The notes below the pieces were generated by a model. The model had not been told where the DNA came from. It saw nothing but the letters and a program-made list of their open reading frames with translations, and did not search any database. Both the position numbers and the translations under genes were made by a program. Below, one piece after another: positions 34,619 to 42,787 of a stretch of DNA of 44,810 nucleotides. The DNA lies in assembly GCA_904420125.1 (NCBI GenBank), contig CAJFUK010000026.1, forward strand, positions 1 through 44,810. The letters are read 5' to 3'. The stretch's first letter is position 1. Every line of letters starts with the position of its first letter. This DNA comes from Candidatus Falkowella caecavicola (GTDB lineage Bacteria > Bacillota > Clostridia > Oscillospirales > Ruminococcaceae).

Positions 34619-35226
34619 ATTTCTACTCCTTTCTCCGGTCGGTACCGGCCGTTATATAAAGTTCTTGCCTTCTCTGTGTAATACTGGACAAACGCCGTCT
34701 TTGCCTGGGTATATCCATCCCGATCATGCCGGTATTCTTCCCCCAGCCGGTCTTTCAGCTCCCCATAAGCCCGTGCTGCATCCGGATGTGCCCGCAGGTA
34801 ATCCCGAAAATACAGTTCTCCCCAGTCTCCGGGCTGCCGCAGATGAAGATGGTATACTTTTTCGGCAAATCCGTCCGGCGTATACCCCTTATTCATTGAA
34901 ATCCGCAGATCCGGGCAATGTGTCAGCGACATCTGTAAAAATCCTGCTGTTTCCAAGGTTCGGGCGACCCGGATCCGATCTACATCCTCCCTGGTCTCCA
35001 GCAGAATATCCACGATTGGTTTTGCGCGCAGACCGGGTACTGCCGTACTGCCGATATGGCTGATCCGATAAATGGAACGTGCGCGGATAAATTGCAAAAT
35101 CCGCATCTTTTCCTCTGTATACCATTCTGCATACCGCAAGTCATGATCCCGCAGAACAATTGGAAACAACTGCCACAATTCTTCCAGGGACATTTCTGAA
35201 AGTTTTTTGCCGCTGATGGTCCTCAT
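34609..35226 (-). CDS. GrpB family protein (UPF0157), copy 1
   Basis: 205 residues. Core motifs: IYRISHIGSTAVPGLRAKPIVDILLET (~53-79) and HLHLRQPGDWGELYFRDYLRAHPDAARAYGELKDRL. These are alignable over the whole length with copy 2 downstream, so an old tandem duplication is likely. It has an extra N-terminal ~25 residues (MRTISGKKLSEMSLEELWQLFPI) typical of the longer GrpB branch. The start ATG 35226 has GAAGGGGG immediately adjacent, an unusually short spacing, so the exact start is uncertain. The gene is separated from dacF upstream by a terminator. Confidence 0.85.
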   Translation of the reverse strand: MRTISGKKLSEMSLEELWQLFPIVLRDHDLRYAEWYTEEKMRILQFIRARSIYRISHIGSTAVPGLRAKPIVDILLETREDVDRIRVARTLETAGFLQMSLTHCPDLRISMNKGYTPDGFAEKVYHLHLRQPGDWGELYFRDYLRAHPDAARAYGELKDRLGEEYRHDRDGYTQAKTAFVQYYTEKARTLYNGRYRPEKGVEICG

Positions 35227-35249
35227 CCCCCTTCATGCATAGCCGGTAT

Positions 35250-35293
35250 AGAACAAAAACAGCGTGTACTGCAAGTTGCAATACATGCTGTTT
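35250..35293 (-). terminator. dacF terminator
   Basis: Minus-strand imperfect stem (AACAGCATGTATTGCA pairing with TGCAGTACACGCTGTT) followed by TTTTTGTTC. It lies about 110 bp past the dacF stop. The rest of the 35227-35403 gap shows nothing else. Confidence 0.75.
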
Positions 35294-35403
35294 GAGTCTG
35301 TTTTCAGCCACCTGATTGATTTGGGTGCGGATGGTCCGTTTAGCCTTCTTTCACAGCCGCCAAACACAAACCGGATGGCCCGCACCCCACATCGGATGCC
35401 GCC

Positions 35404-36741
35404 TTAACGGCGACGTCTGTTCTGATACTGCATCTGCATAATTTTCGCACGGTAACGGTTGCGTTTTTTCTTTCGCCTGTTGTGCAAAATCATCAGTGCG
35501 ATATAAGCAAGGACAAGAAAAATAAGAATACCGAGTATAAGTCGAAACCACCAGGTGCGCACCACCTCCTGAATCTGCGCACCAATATATAAAAGCTTAC
35601 TCTGTTCGATGGACTCCTCGGTGATCAGATTGACCGTGCCGATGACTTCGCCGGAAACCAGCAGATCCATGCTGCCGACGACCTGTCCGGCCTCAATCGG
35701 CGCCTCCAAAGATTCCGGCACTGTCAGTTCTCGCTGAATGGCACTGCGGTCAACATAATTGGGCAGGAGGGCAGAAATACTTTTTTCCGGCGTCAGCAGG
35801 GTGTAATCTTTGTCCCAGGAGAGGGTAACCGGCACTTCCGTCACGCTTTCCCCCTCATCTGCAATCTGCATAAACTCAAAGGTGGAAAAAGCCCAGTCAT
35901 ATAAACTTGCCGCATCCGTATAGGAATAATTGTCCTGAATCATTTCTCCGGTTGGGAAATAGACAGGTGCGCCCATCGTAATCAGAAGATAGTTATAACC
36001 GTCTTTGGTTGCCATGGAAACCAGATTTCTTCCGGCCTCATCCGTATAGCCTGTCTTAATCCCCTTGGCATAGGGATAATAGTACTGGCTGGATTTCTGC
36101 AAAAGCGAACAGGTGTGATAAATGGTCTGTCCCCGGAGATCATAGCTGACTGCTGTCGCAATCTCCTGAAAATAGGGAACTGTCAGTGCGTATTTGGTAA
36201 TCAGATACATATCGTACGCCGTTGTCACCTGGTCGGGATCATGCAGGCCATGCGCATTGGTAAAATGCGTGTTGACGGCTCCGATTTCTTTGGCTTTGTC
36301 GTTCATCATCTGCACAAAGGTCGCGATATCCCCGCCGCCGACATAATCAGCCAGTGCGCTGGCTGCTTCTCCGGCAGAACGCACCATCAGCGCATAGAGC
36401 AGATCCCGTATAGAAATCTCCTCTCCTGCGTTGATCCCTGCATTGGACGCGCCGCCCAGGAAGAGCTCATCATATATGTAGCGCGGCATGGTAATCACAG
36501 TATCCAGATCTTCAATTTCTTCAAGTGCAATAATCGCCGTCATAATTTTTGTCAGAGAGGCCGGATATTGCTGTTTGTCCGGATTTTTTTCATAGATGAT
36601 GGTGTCTGTATCCATATTGACCAGAACAGCCGCGCTCGATTGGATCTCAAAAGCAGGACGGTAGAGCGCCGCCGCCTGAAAACAGGGAAACAATACGCTC
36701 AGCAAAAAGCAGGCTGTCAGAAAAAATATTCGCTTTTGCAT
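35404..36741 (-). CDS. D-alanyl-D-alanine carboxypeptidase (DacF/PBP5-like)
   Basis: 445 residues from ATG 36741 after AAGGAG, starting with a signal peptide (MQKRIFFLTACFLLSVLFPCFQAAA). It trims the terminal D-Ala of peptidoglycan pentapeptides outside the membrane. Active-site serine Ser62 in ASLTKI (SxxK) and the KTG box in KGIKTGYTD (229-231) are present. The middle SxN triad position reads SAG (122-124, VRSAGEAASALADYVGG), with Gly where most PBP5 enzymes have Asn. The C-terminal beta domain and a single membrane helix with a very basic tail (HNRRKKKRNRYR) anchor the protein. Promoter at 36795-36823. Confidence 0.93.
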   Translation of the reverse strand: MQKRIFFLTACFLLSVLFPCFQAAALYRPAFEIQSSAAVLVNMDTDTIIYEKNPDKQQYPASLTKIMTAIIALEEIEDLDTVITMPRYIYDELFLGGASNAGINAGEEISIRDLLYALMVRSAGEAASALADYVGGGDIATFVQMMNDKAKEIGAVNTHFTNAHGLHDPDQVTTAYDMYLITKYALTVPYFQEIATAVSYDLRGQTIYHTCSLLQKSSQYYYPYAKGIKTGYTDEAGRNLVSMATKDGYNYLLITMGAPVYFPTGEMIQDNYSYTDAASLYDWAFSTFEFMQIADEGESVTEVPVTLSWDKDYTLLTPEKSISALLPNYVDRSAIQRELTVPESLEAPIEAGQVVGSMDLLVSGEVIGTVNLITEESIEQSKLLYIGAQIQEVVRTWWFRLILGILIFLVLAYIALMILHNRRKKKRNRYRAKIMQMQYQNRRRR

Positions 36742-36794
36742 ATAGACAATCTCCTTATTCTGGTGTATGATTATGGTATTGATCATTGTTTTTT

Positions 36795-36823
36795 ATTATA
36801 CCAGATAATCAAACAAATTACAA
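36795..36823 (-). promoter_or_regulatory. dacF promoter
   Basis: Minus strand: -35 TTGTAA (36823-36818), 17-bp spacer, extended -10 TGGTATAAT (hexamer 36800-36795). It lies in the 112-bp region between divergent dacF and the sulfhydrylase gene. A plus-strand promoter was not identified with confidence. Confidence 0.65.
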
Positions 36824-36853
36824 ATATATTTGAAAAAATCAGGGGGCTTTTTG

Positions 36854-38146
36854 ATGCAGAATTTACAGAACCATCTTCATTTTGATACGATTGCTGTCAA
36901 CGGAGGCTATCAGACCGAGGCTACCACCAAAGTGACTAAACCGCCGATTTATATGTCCAATGCCTATGCTTTTGACAGTGCAGAGCATGCGGCCCGTCTG
37001 TTTTCCCTGGAAGAAAGCGGGAATATTTATACCCGTCTCAACAATCCGACGACCGATGTTCTGGAGCAGCGTGTCGCTGCGTTGGACAACGGTGTGGCTG
37101 CGCTGGCATTTTCATCCGGGCACGCGGCCATGTTTGCTGCTTTTACCAATCTTGCCAATGCCGGCGATGAAATTGTCGCCTCTGCCCAGATTTATGGCGG
37201 CGCAATCAACATGATGGGCGTCACCCTGGACCGCTTGGGCATCAAGGTCACATTTGTAGACGTCAGTGATCTGCAGGCATGGGAACAGGCCATTACTGAA
37301 AAAACAAAAGCGCTCTTTTTTGAGGTCGTGGGCAATCCTAACGCGAACGTGGCGGATATTGAAGCGATTGCCGAAATCGGACACCGGCATGGTGTGCCGG
37401 TCATCGTTGATTCGACCTTTACCACTCCTTACCTCTGCCGTCCTTTGGAGCATGGAGCGGATTATGTCATCCATTCGGCCACGAAATTTCTGGGCGGACA
37501 TGCCGCTGCGATGGCAGGTATCGTCGTAGACGGCGGTTCTTTTGATTTTAAAGGAAATCCGCGTTTTCCGCTGTATAATGAACCGGATGTGAGCTACCAT
37601 GGGCTTGTGTTTGCTGATTTGGGGGCGACTGCTTTTATCACCCGTCTGCGGACGCTGGGGCTTCGGGATCTGGGATCCTGTATTTCCCCGTTTAACTCGT
37701 TTTTAATTCTGCAGGGTATTGAAACGCTGTCTCTCCGGATGGAACGGCATTGTCAGAATGCGATGGCTGTGGCGGAATTTCTGGAGAATCATCCGCTGGT
37801 GACGCAGGTCAACTATCCCGGCCTTGCCTCCAGCCCATATAAAGATCTGGTCGATCGGTATCTGCCGCTTGGCGCGGGTGCGGTCTTTACGTTTGAACTG
37901 AAGGGCGGCCGGGAAGCCGGTGCAAAATTTATTAACAACCTGCAGGTATTTTGCCATTGCGCCAATGTCGGAGATGTTCGTTCTCTGGTTTCCCATCCGG
38001 CGTCCACGACGCACAGCCAGCTCAGTGCAGAGCAGCTGGCTGCTGCCGGAATTTCTTCGGGTCTGGTTCGCCTGTCGATTGGCATTGAGGATGTGCGCGA
38101 CCTGATCGCAGATCTGGATCAGGCGATTAACGCCGCCCACGCTTAA
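36854..38146 (+). CDS. O-acetylhomoserine sulfhydrylase / cysteine synthase (MetY type)
   Basis: 430 residues from ATG 36854 after AGGGGG; the in-frame upstream ATG at 36830 has no ribosome site. PLP enzyme of the Cys/Met gamma family making homocysteine from O-acetylhomoserine and sulfide. Motifs: YTRLNNPTTDVLEQRVAALDNG, the PLP phosphate region SSGHAAM, the PLP-ring aspartate IVDSTFTTPY, the PLP lysine VIHSATKFLGGHAAAMAGIVVDGG, and the C-terminal SLVSHPASTTHSQLSAEQLAAAGISSGLVRLSIGIEDVRDLIADL. The length is that of MetY, longer than MetB. It is followed after 77 bp by a phosphoesterase that may share the transcript. No S-box or Met T-box is in front of it. Confidence 0.95.
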   Translation: MQNLQNHLHFDTIAVNGGYQTEATTKVTKPPIYMSNAYAFDSAEHAARLFSLEESGNIYTRLNNPTTDVLEQRVAALDNGVAALAFSSGHAAMFAAFTNLANAGDEIVASAQIYGGAINMMGVTLDRLGIKVTFVDVSDLQAWEQAITEKTKALFFEVVGNPNANVADIEAIAEIGHRHGVPVIVDSTFTTPYLCRPLEHGADYVIHSATKFLGGHAAAMAGIVVDGGSFDFKGNPRFPLYNEPDVSYHGLVFADLGATAFITRLRTLGLRDLGSCISPFNSFLILQGIETLSLRMERHCQNAMAVAEFLENHPLVTQVNYPGLASSPYKDLVDRYLPLGAGAVFTFELKGGREAGAKFINNLQVFCHCANVGDVRSLVSHPASTTHSQLSAEQLAAAGISSGLVRLSIGIEDVRDLIADLDQAINAAHA

Positions 38147-38223
38147 TCGGCTGGAAACTGTCGGGGCAGAAAGAACTTCTGTCCCTTTCTCTTTATTGGG
38201 TCAAAGCGGCAAGGAGGAAAATC

Positions 38224-38889
38224 ATGCTGTATGTAACTGGTGATATGCATGGGGATGTATCTGCATTCCGTCGGCCCGGCATCAGCCGCCTGCGGAAAAA
38301 TGACTGCCTGTTTGTATGTGGGGACTTTGGATTTATATGGCAGGGAACGCCGGCCGAAAAAAGGTTGCTCAAATGGATTGGGAAACGCCCATACTCTGTA
38401 TTGTTTGCAGAAGGCTGCCATGAAAATTTTGATCTGCTTGCTCAGTACGAGACGGAAGAATGGAACGGCGGCAAAGTGCGCCGGATTTCCGGAAATCTTC
38501 TGCAGCTGATGCGCGGAGAGATTTATACCATTGAAAATAAGCGGGTGTTTGTGTTTGGCGGCGGAGAAAGCGACGAACAGGACATACGGGTTGAAGCCGG
38601 AACGTACTGGCCGGTGGCAGCGCCCAGTACTGCTGATGCATTCAACGCCCAGCAGCATCTAACCGCCTGTGGACAAAAGGTAGATTATATCATCACGCAT
38701 GAAGCGCCGGAAAAAGTACGGGGTTTTCTGAGCGAATCTTCCGGCCAGGAGGAATATACTCCCTTTATGCTGAATCAGCTGACAGCCGGCTGTGAATTCT
38801 CCATGTGGTATTTTGGCAAGTATCATATGGACAGGCTGATCCCTCCCTGTTATACCGCTGTCTTTCGGAAAGTGCTCCCCATGCGATAA
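38224..38889 (+). CDS. Calcineurin-like metallophosphoesterase
   Basis: 221 residues, ATG 38224 after AAGGAGGA. Metal-site motifs run in order: GDMHGD (7-12), GDFGFIW, the GNHE position written EGCHENFD, ITHEAP, and a C-terminal GKYHMDR at the place of GHxH. Two positions therefore differ from the standard set (Asn to Cys, His to Lys). The fold and length fit the small clostridial phosphoesterase family whose substrates are unknown. The central GGGESDEQDIR is the family's loop. Whether the enzyme is active with these changes cannot be judged by eye. Confidence 0.85.
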   Translation: MLYVTGDMHGDVSAFRRPGISRLRKNDCLFVCGDFGFIWQGTPAEKRLLKWIGKRPYSVLFAEGCHENFDLLAQYETEEWNGGKVRRISGNLLQLMRGEIYTIENKRVFVFGGGESDEQDIRVEAGTYWPVAAPSTADAFNAQQHLTACGQKVDYIITHEAPEKVRGFLSESSGQEEYTPFMLNQLTAGCEFSMWYFGKYHMDRLIPPCYTAVFRKVLPMR

Positions 38890-38983
38890 GGGTTCCCCCC
38901 TGCCAAACGTTCGGGTGTGGTCGCTTTTCGATTCATCCTGCCAGAGAAGAATTGGCTTACGCAAAGGAGTCTGTCATCAGAAA

Positions 38984-39715
38984 ATGAGAAAAATTGTAGC
39001 CATCGGAGGCGGCGAGTTAAAAGAAAGGCAAACGCTGCCGCTGGACCGTTTCATTGTGTCCTATACAGAAAAAACACATCCCAGGGCTCTGTTTATTCCC
39101 ACGGCCAGCCACAACGCCCCGGGTTATATTGAAGCTTTCTGTTCGGTCTATCGGGATCTGTTGGGCTGTCAAACGGATGTTCTTCCAATTGAAAAAAAAG
39201 TTCGTCCCGACCCGGAGGCGACAAAAGCGGCTATTCTTTCTGCGGATCTGATTTATGTGGGCGGCGGCGACACGGAATATATGATGGAACAATGGCGTAA
39301 ATATCATATCGACCGGTATCTGCGGGAAGCACAGGATCATGGCATTGTCCTGGCTGGACTGAGTGCAGGAATGAATTGCTGGTTTACCCGTAGTTATAGC
39401 GACAGTGCCTGTTTTCACGGAAACTTTGGGATTGTCCGGGGCGTTGACCTGATTCCGGGTTTCTGCTGCCCGCATTTTGAAGAGTGGGCACGTTCGGGTT
39501 TTTCGGATCGGATCACGCAGGGCAGTACCGGTATTGCCCTGGAATCCTGTACTGCGTTTGTCGCACAGGGCGATCGTTTTCGGATTCTCCGGTGTGATGA
39601 AAGTAAAAACGCTTATCTGTTTACCCGAGCAGAGGAATTGCAGCAACAGCTTTTGTCTCCGGATACCTGGTATCCGTTTTCCATGCTTTCCTATGTTCCA
39701 GCCGCCAAAGTTTAA
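38984..39715 (+). CDS. Peptidase S51 (dipeptidase E-like)
   Basis: 243 residues from ATG 38984 (MRKIVAIGGGELKERQTLPLDRFIV), the family start; AAAGGAG lies 14 bases upstream, a long spacing. It has the class I glutamine-amidotransferase-like fold. The nucleophile Ser127 sits in VLAGLSAGMNCWF, preceded by the IYVGGGDTEYMMEQW loop. A histidine in SACFHGNFGIVRGVDLIPGFCCPHFE is the likely partner. S51 enzymes cleave Asp-Xaa dipeptides, while related members degrade cyanophycin, so the exact specificity is open. It lies 94 bp after the phosphoesterase gene and ends at a very strong hairpin. Confidence 0.87.
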   Translation: MRKIVAIGGGELKERQTLPLDRFIVSYTEKTHPRALFIPTASHNAPGYIEAFCSVYRDLLGCQTDVLPIEKKVRPDPEATKAAILSADLIYVGGGDTEYMMEQWRKYHIDRYLREAQDHGIVLAGLSAGMNCWFTRSYSDSACFHGNFGIVRGVDLIPGFCCPHFEEWARSGFSDRITQGSTGIALESCTAFVAQGDRFRILRCDESKNAYLFTRAEELQQQLLSPDTWYPFSMLSYVPAAKV

Positions 39716-39727
39716 TCCGATCCATGA

Positions 39728-39774
39728 AAGACCGGTTCCGGATGAAACTGACAGTTTCATCCGGAACCGGTCTT
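39728..39774. terminator. 22-bp perfect-stem hairpin, probable terminator
   Basis: A perfect 22-bp inverted repeat (39728-39749 with 39753-39774) around the 3-base loop GAC, 13 bp past the peptidase stop. The core is CCGGTTCCGGATGAAACT. There is no T run on either side, so if it terminates it relies on stem strength. Confidence 0.7.
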
Positions 39775-39987
39775 CGCCTCGTTATGCTAGCCAATCATGA
39801 CCGCTTGGAACCAAATAATTTTTTCAGCCTGTTCTTTCTCGTTGGCACGTACCGGTATTCCCCCGCCCCCTGGCCCGCTTATGTCCGCCCCTCATCTCTG
39901 TGTACATTGACCTTTCTAAGGCCTGGCCGCTTTGCGGGACTGTTTCATTTTTATCGTCAAATTTTGATTCCAGCACATTGTTTTGGA

Positions 39988-40016
39988 TTGAATTTCGGGG
40001 GAAGATATGGTAAACT
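39988..40016 (+). promoter_or_regulatory. Xylulokinase promoter
   Basis: TTGAAT (39988-39993), 17-bp spacer, TAAACT (40011-40016), 33 bp before the start codon. The rest of the 39775-40048 gap contains no other recognised feature, in particular no XylR-type palindrome. Confidence 0.55.
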
Positions 40017-40048
40017 GATAGCAACTGATAAAAAAGGAGTGTTATAGG

Positions 40049-41575
40049 ATGGCTTATCTAATTGGAGTCGATATTGGAACTTCCGGTACAAAAACCGTAT
40101 TATTTACAGAAAAGGGCGAAGTCGTCGCATCTTATACAGGAGAATACCCATTATATCAGCCTCAAAACGGCTATGCAGAGCAAGAACCTTCCGATTGGTG
40201 GAACGCTTCTGTGGCTGGAATCGCTTCTGTTCTGCACCAAAGCGGCGTGAAGAAAGAAGATGTCAAAGGCATTGGCCTCTCCGGGCAAATGCATGGCCTC
40301 GTAATGCTGGATAAAAGCGGCGAGGTCATCCGCCGCTCGATCATCTGGTGTGATCAGCGAACCGCAAAAGAATGTGAAGAGATAGATGCTGCGGTGGGCA
40401 GGGAACGAATGATTGCCATCACATCGAATACGGCGGTTACAGGGTTTACGGCTGCAAAAATTCTCTGGGTCAGGAACCATGAGCCGGAAAATTATGCGCG
40501 CTGCGCCCATATTCTGCTGCCTAAAGACTATATTCGTTTCAAATTGACCGGCGAGTTTGCCACTGAGGTATCCGATGCTTCGGGCATGCAGATTTTTGAC
40601 GTTGCTCAACGCAATTGGTCGGATGAAATTCTGGACAAACTGCAAATTGACAAAAGCCTTTTGGGTAAAGTCTATGAATCGCCGGAAATCACCGGCCGGT
40701 TAACCGCAGCAGCAGCCGAAAAAACCGGATTGGCTCCGGGAACGCCTGTAGTGGGCGGCGCAGGAGATAATGCGGCGGCGGCCGTGGGCACAGGCGTGGT
40801 ACGGGATGGACGTGCCTTTACGACCATCGGTACAAGCGGTGTCGTTTTTGCGCATAGTTCCCATATTGCGATCGACCCGGCAAACCGCATCCATACATTC
40901 TGCTGCGCTGTTCCCGGCGCATGGCATTTGATGGGTGTCACACAGGGGGCCGGCCTGTCTTTGAAGTGGTTTCGGGATCATTTCTGCCAGGCGGAAATAG
41001 ATACGGCCACCGGGATGGGGGTAGATCCGTATTTTCTGATGGATCAGGAGGCAGCTACCGTGCCGATTGGCGCCAACCGGCTGCTCTATCTGCCGTATCT
41101 GATGGGAGAACGCACGCCTCATCTGGACCCGAACGCGCGTGGTGTTTTCTTTGGATTGTCCGCCATTCATACCAAAAAGGATCTGTTGCGTGCCGTCATG
41201 GAAGGGGTTTCTTATTCCTTAAAAGACTGTCTGTCTATTTTTGAAGATATGGGGGTCTCGATTCATGATATGATGGCATGCGGAGGAGGCGGCAGCAGCC
41301 CGCTCTGGAGGCAGATGCTTGCAGATCTGTATGCATGTGACGTAAAGACGGTTGGTTCAAAAGAAGGTCCGGCTCTGGGCGTTGCGATTCTTGCCGGTGT
41401 CGGGTGTGGATTGTACGCCAACGTTCCCGAGGCCTGCGACGCCATTATCACAGCGGATAAAATCCAACATCCGATTCCAGAAAACGTCAGGGCCTATCAG
41501 CCGTACTATCAGTTATATACCAAACTCTATCCCGCACTCAAAGAAAACTACAGCATCTTGGCTTCTCTGTCCTAG
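40049..41575 (+). CDS. xylB: Xylulokinase
   Basis: 508 residues, ATG 40049 after AAAGGAGTG. FGGY-family sugar kinase phosphorylating D-xylulose for entry into the pentose phosphate pathway. Motifs: the N-terminal ATPase signature LIGVDIGTSGTKTVLF, the substrate region GIGLSGQMHGLVMLD and IIWCDQRTAKEC typical of xylulokinases, catalytic-base region GGAGDNAAAAVGTG (Asp), and the C-terminal ATP motif ACGGGGSSPLWRQMLADLYACDV. The length fits bacterial XylB. No xylose isomerase or transporter gene is adjacent. Confidence 0.95.
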   Translation: MAYLIGVDIGTSGTKTVLFTEKGEVVASYTGEYPLYQPQNGYAEQEPSDWWNASVAGIASVLHQSGVKKEDVKGIGLSGQMHGLVMLDKSGEVIRRSIIWCDQRTAKECEEIDAAVGRERMIAITSNTAVTGFTAAKILWVRNHEPENYARCAHILLPKDYIRFKLTGEFATEVSDASGMQIFDVAQRNWSDEILDKLQIDKSLLGKVYESPEITGRLTAAAAEKTGLAPGTPVVGGAGDNAAAAVGTGVVRDGRAFTTIGTSGVVFAHSSHIAIDPANRIHTFCCAVPGAWHLMGVTQGAGLSLKWFRDHFCQAEIDTATGMGVDPYFLMDQEAATVPIGANRLLYLPYLMGERTPHLDPNARGVFFGLSAIHTKKDLLRAVMEGVSYSLKDCLSIFEDMGVSIHDMMACGGGGSSPLWRQMLADLYACDVKTVGSKEGPALGVAILAGVGCGLYANVPEACDAIITADKIQHPIPENVRAYQPYYQLYTKLYPALKENYSILASLS

Positions 41576-41647
41576 TTTCTAATTTCAGCGACCGCTTGAC
41601 CCGGACAGTATGCGGAGCGGCCGCTTACCAGGAGGTATGCATACGCC

Positions 41648-42772
41648 ATGTTATCATTATTTTTTTCTGTGGCTGTTGCCCACACCCACAGCCACAGCGG
41701 ATTGCAGGAATGGCTGCTGCACCTGTTTGGCTTATCGGAGGAAAATCCGTGGGCAGAAGCAGCTGTTCATTTTATCTACGACCTTGGAAGGGTTCTGCTG
41801 GTTTTCTTTGTCGTTTTGTTTCTTGTCTCCTTTCTGCAAACATACGTGACCATGGACCGGCTGCGGGACCGTTTTTCCCATATGAATCCTTTCCTTTGTA
41901 TTCTGATTGCCCTATTGCTGGGTCTATTGGCTTCGACCTGTATTTGCACCAATATTCCGATTTTCATCGGCCTGATTGCAATGGGCGTTCCATTGTATGC
42001 CTCCATGACCTTTCTGATTTCTTCTTCACTGTTGAATATTTCTTCGATCTTGTCGATGCTGGCGATTAACGGGGCGCATTTTACGGGAGTGTATACGATC
42101 ACCGCCATTGTGATCACCTATATCGCCGGATTGATTCTTGCGTTGTTGCGTCAAAAAGATTACCTGTATCATGCGGCTATTCCGGAGCATACCGCCCCGG
42201 AACATGTCCATCTGCATGGACACGGCTGTACCTGTAATCATGACCATCCGATCAGTCACAAGCATCTGGCTGCGGATCATGTAGATTCTGACCATGCCGA
42301 GCATACCCATGATCATTCAGAATCCGGCTGTGCTGAAAATCACAACCCGAATCAGTGCCGGGACTTTGCTTCCCGCTGCCGTTACGCCTGGCATCAAACC
42401 GGGCATGCGTTTCGGGAGCAGTGGCTGTATATTCTGCTGGGCGTAGCGATCTCTGCTGGAATCAGCGCTTTTGTGAACCTGGATTTTGTGCAGCAAATTG
42501 CCGAGCTGGGATGGATCAGCGTGCTGGCGGTTACTGTCATCGGCCTTTTTCTGCATACGGATGTCATTTCTATTCTGCCGGTTGCCCAAACCCTGTTTAG
42601 CATGGGTGCGGGCTACGGCCTGCTTCTGCCGCTGATTTTCTCTCTGGCGTTTTTCTCTTTGCCCACGATCGTGATGCTGAACAAAGTCGTCAAAATACGG
42701 TATATTGGTTATACTTGGGGCATTATGTTTATTCTGATTCTGGGATCCGGTTTTGTCTGGAGTCTGATCTGA
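41648..42772 (+). CDS. Histidine-rich membrane permease (ArsP/DUF318-like)
   Basis: 374 residues with about eight membrane segments in two groups (~40-170 and ~270-374), as in the PF03773 permease family. The cytoplasmic or periplasmic loop between them (~175-245) is loaded with His and Cys: PEHVHLHGHGCTCNHDHPISHKH and DSDHAEHTHDHSESGCAENH. The N-terminus also has AHTHSHSG. Conserved family motifs are ASTCICTNIPIFIGLIAMGVP and FLHTDVISILPVAQTL. Such loops usually bind zinc, cobalt or nickel. The start ATG 41648 has AGGAGG 12 bases upstream. It precedes a radical SAM gene by 15 bp, so they are probably cotranscribed. Confidence 0.85.
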   Translation: MLSLFFSVAVAHTHSHSGLQEWLLHLFGLSEENPWAEAAVHFIYDLGRVLLVFFVVLFLVSFLQTYVTMDRLRDRFSHMNPFLCILIALLLGLLASTCICTNIPIFIGLIAMGVPLYASMTFLISSSLLNISSILSMLAINGAHFTGVYTITAIVITYIAGLILALLRQKDYLYHAAIPEHTAPEHVHLHGHGCTCNHDHPISHKHLAADHVDSDHAEHTHDHSESGCAENHNPNQCRDFASRCRYAWHQTGHAFREQWLYILLGVAISAGISAFVNLDFVQQIAELGWISVLAVTVIGLFLHTDVISILPVAQTLFSMGAGYGLLLPLIFSLAFFSLPTIVMLNKVVKIRYIGYTWGIMFILILGSGFVWSLI

Positions 42773-42787
42773 CAAGGAGGCCTGCCT

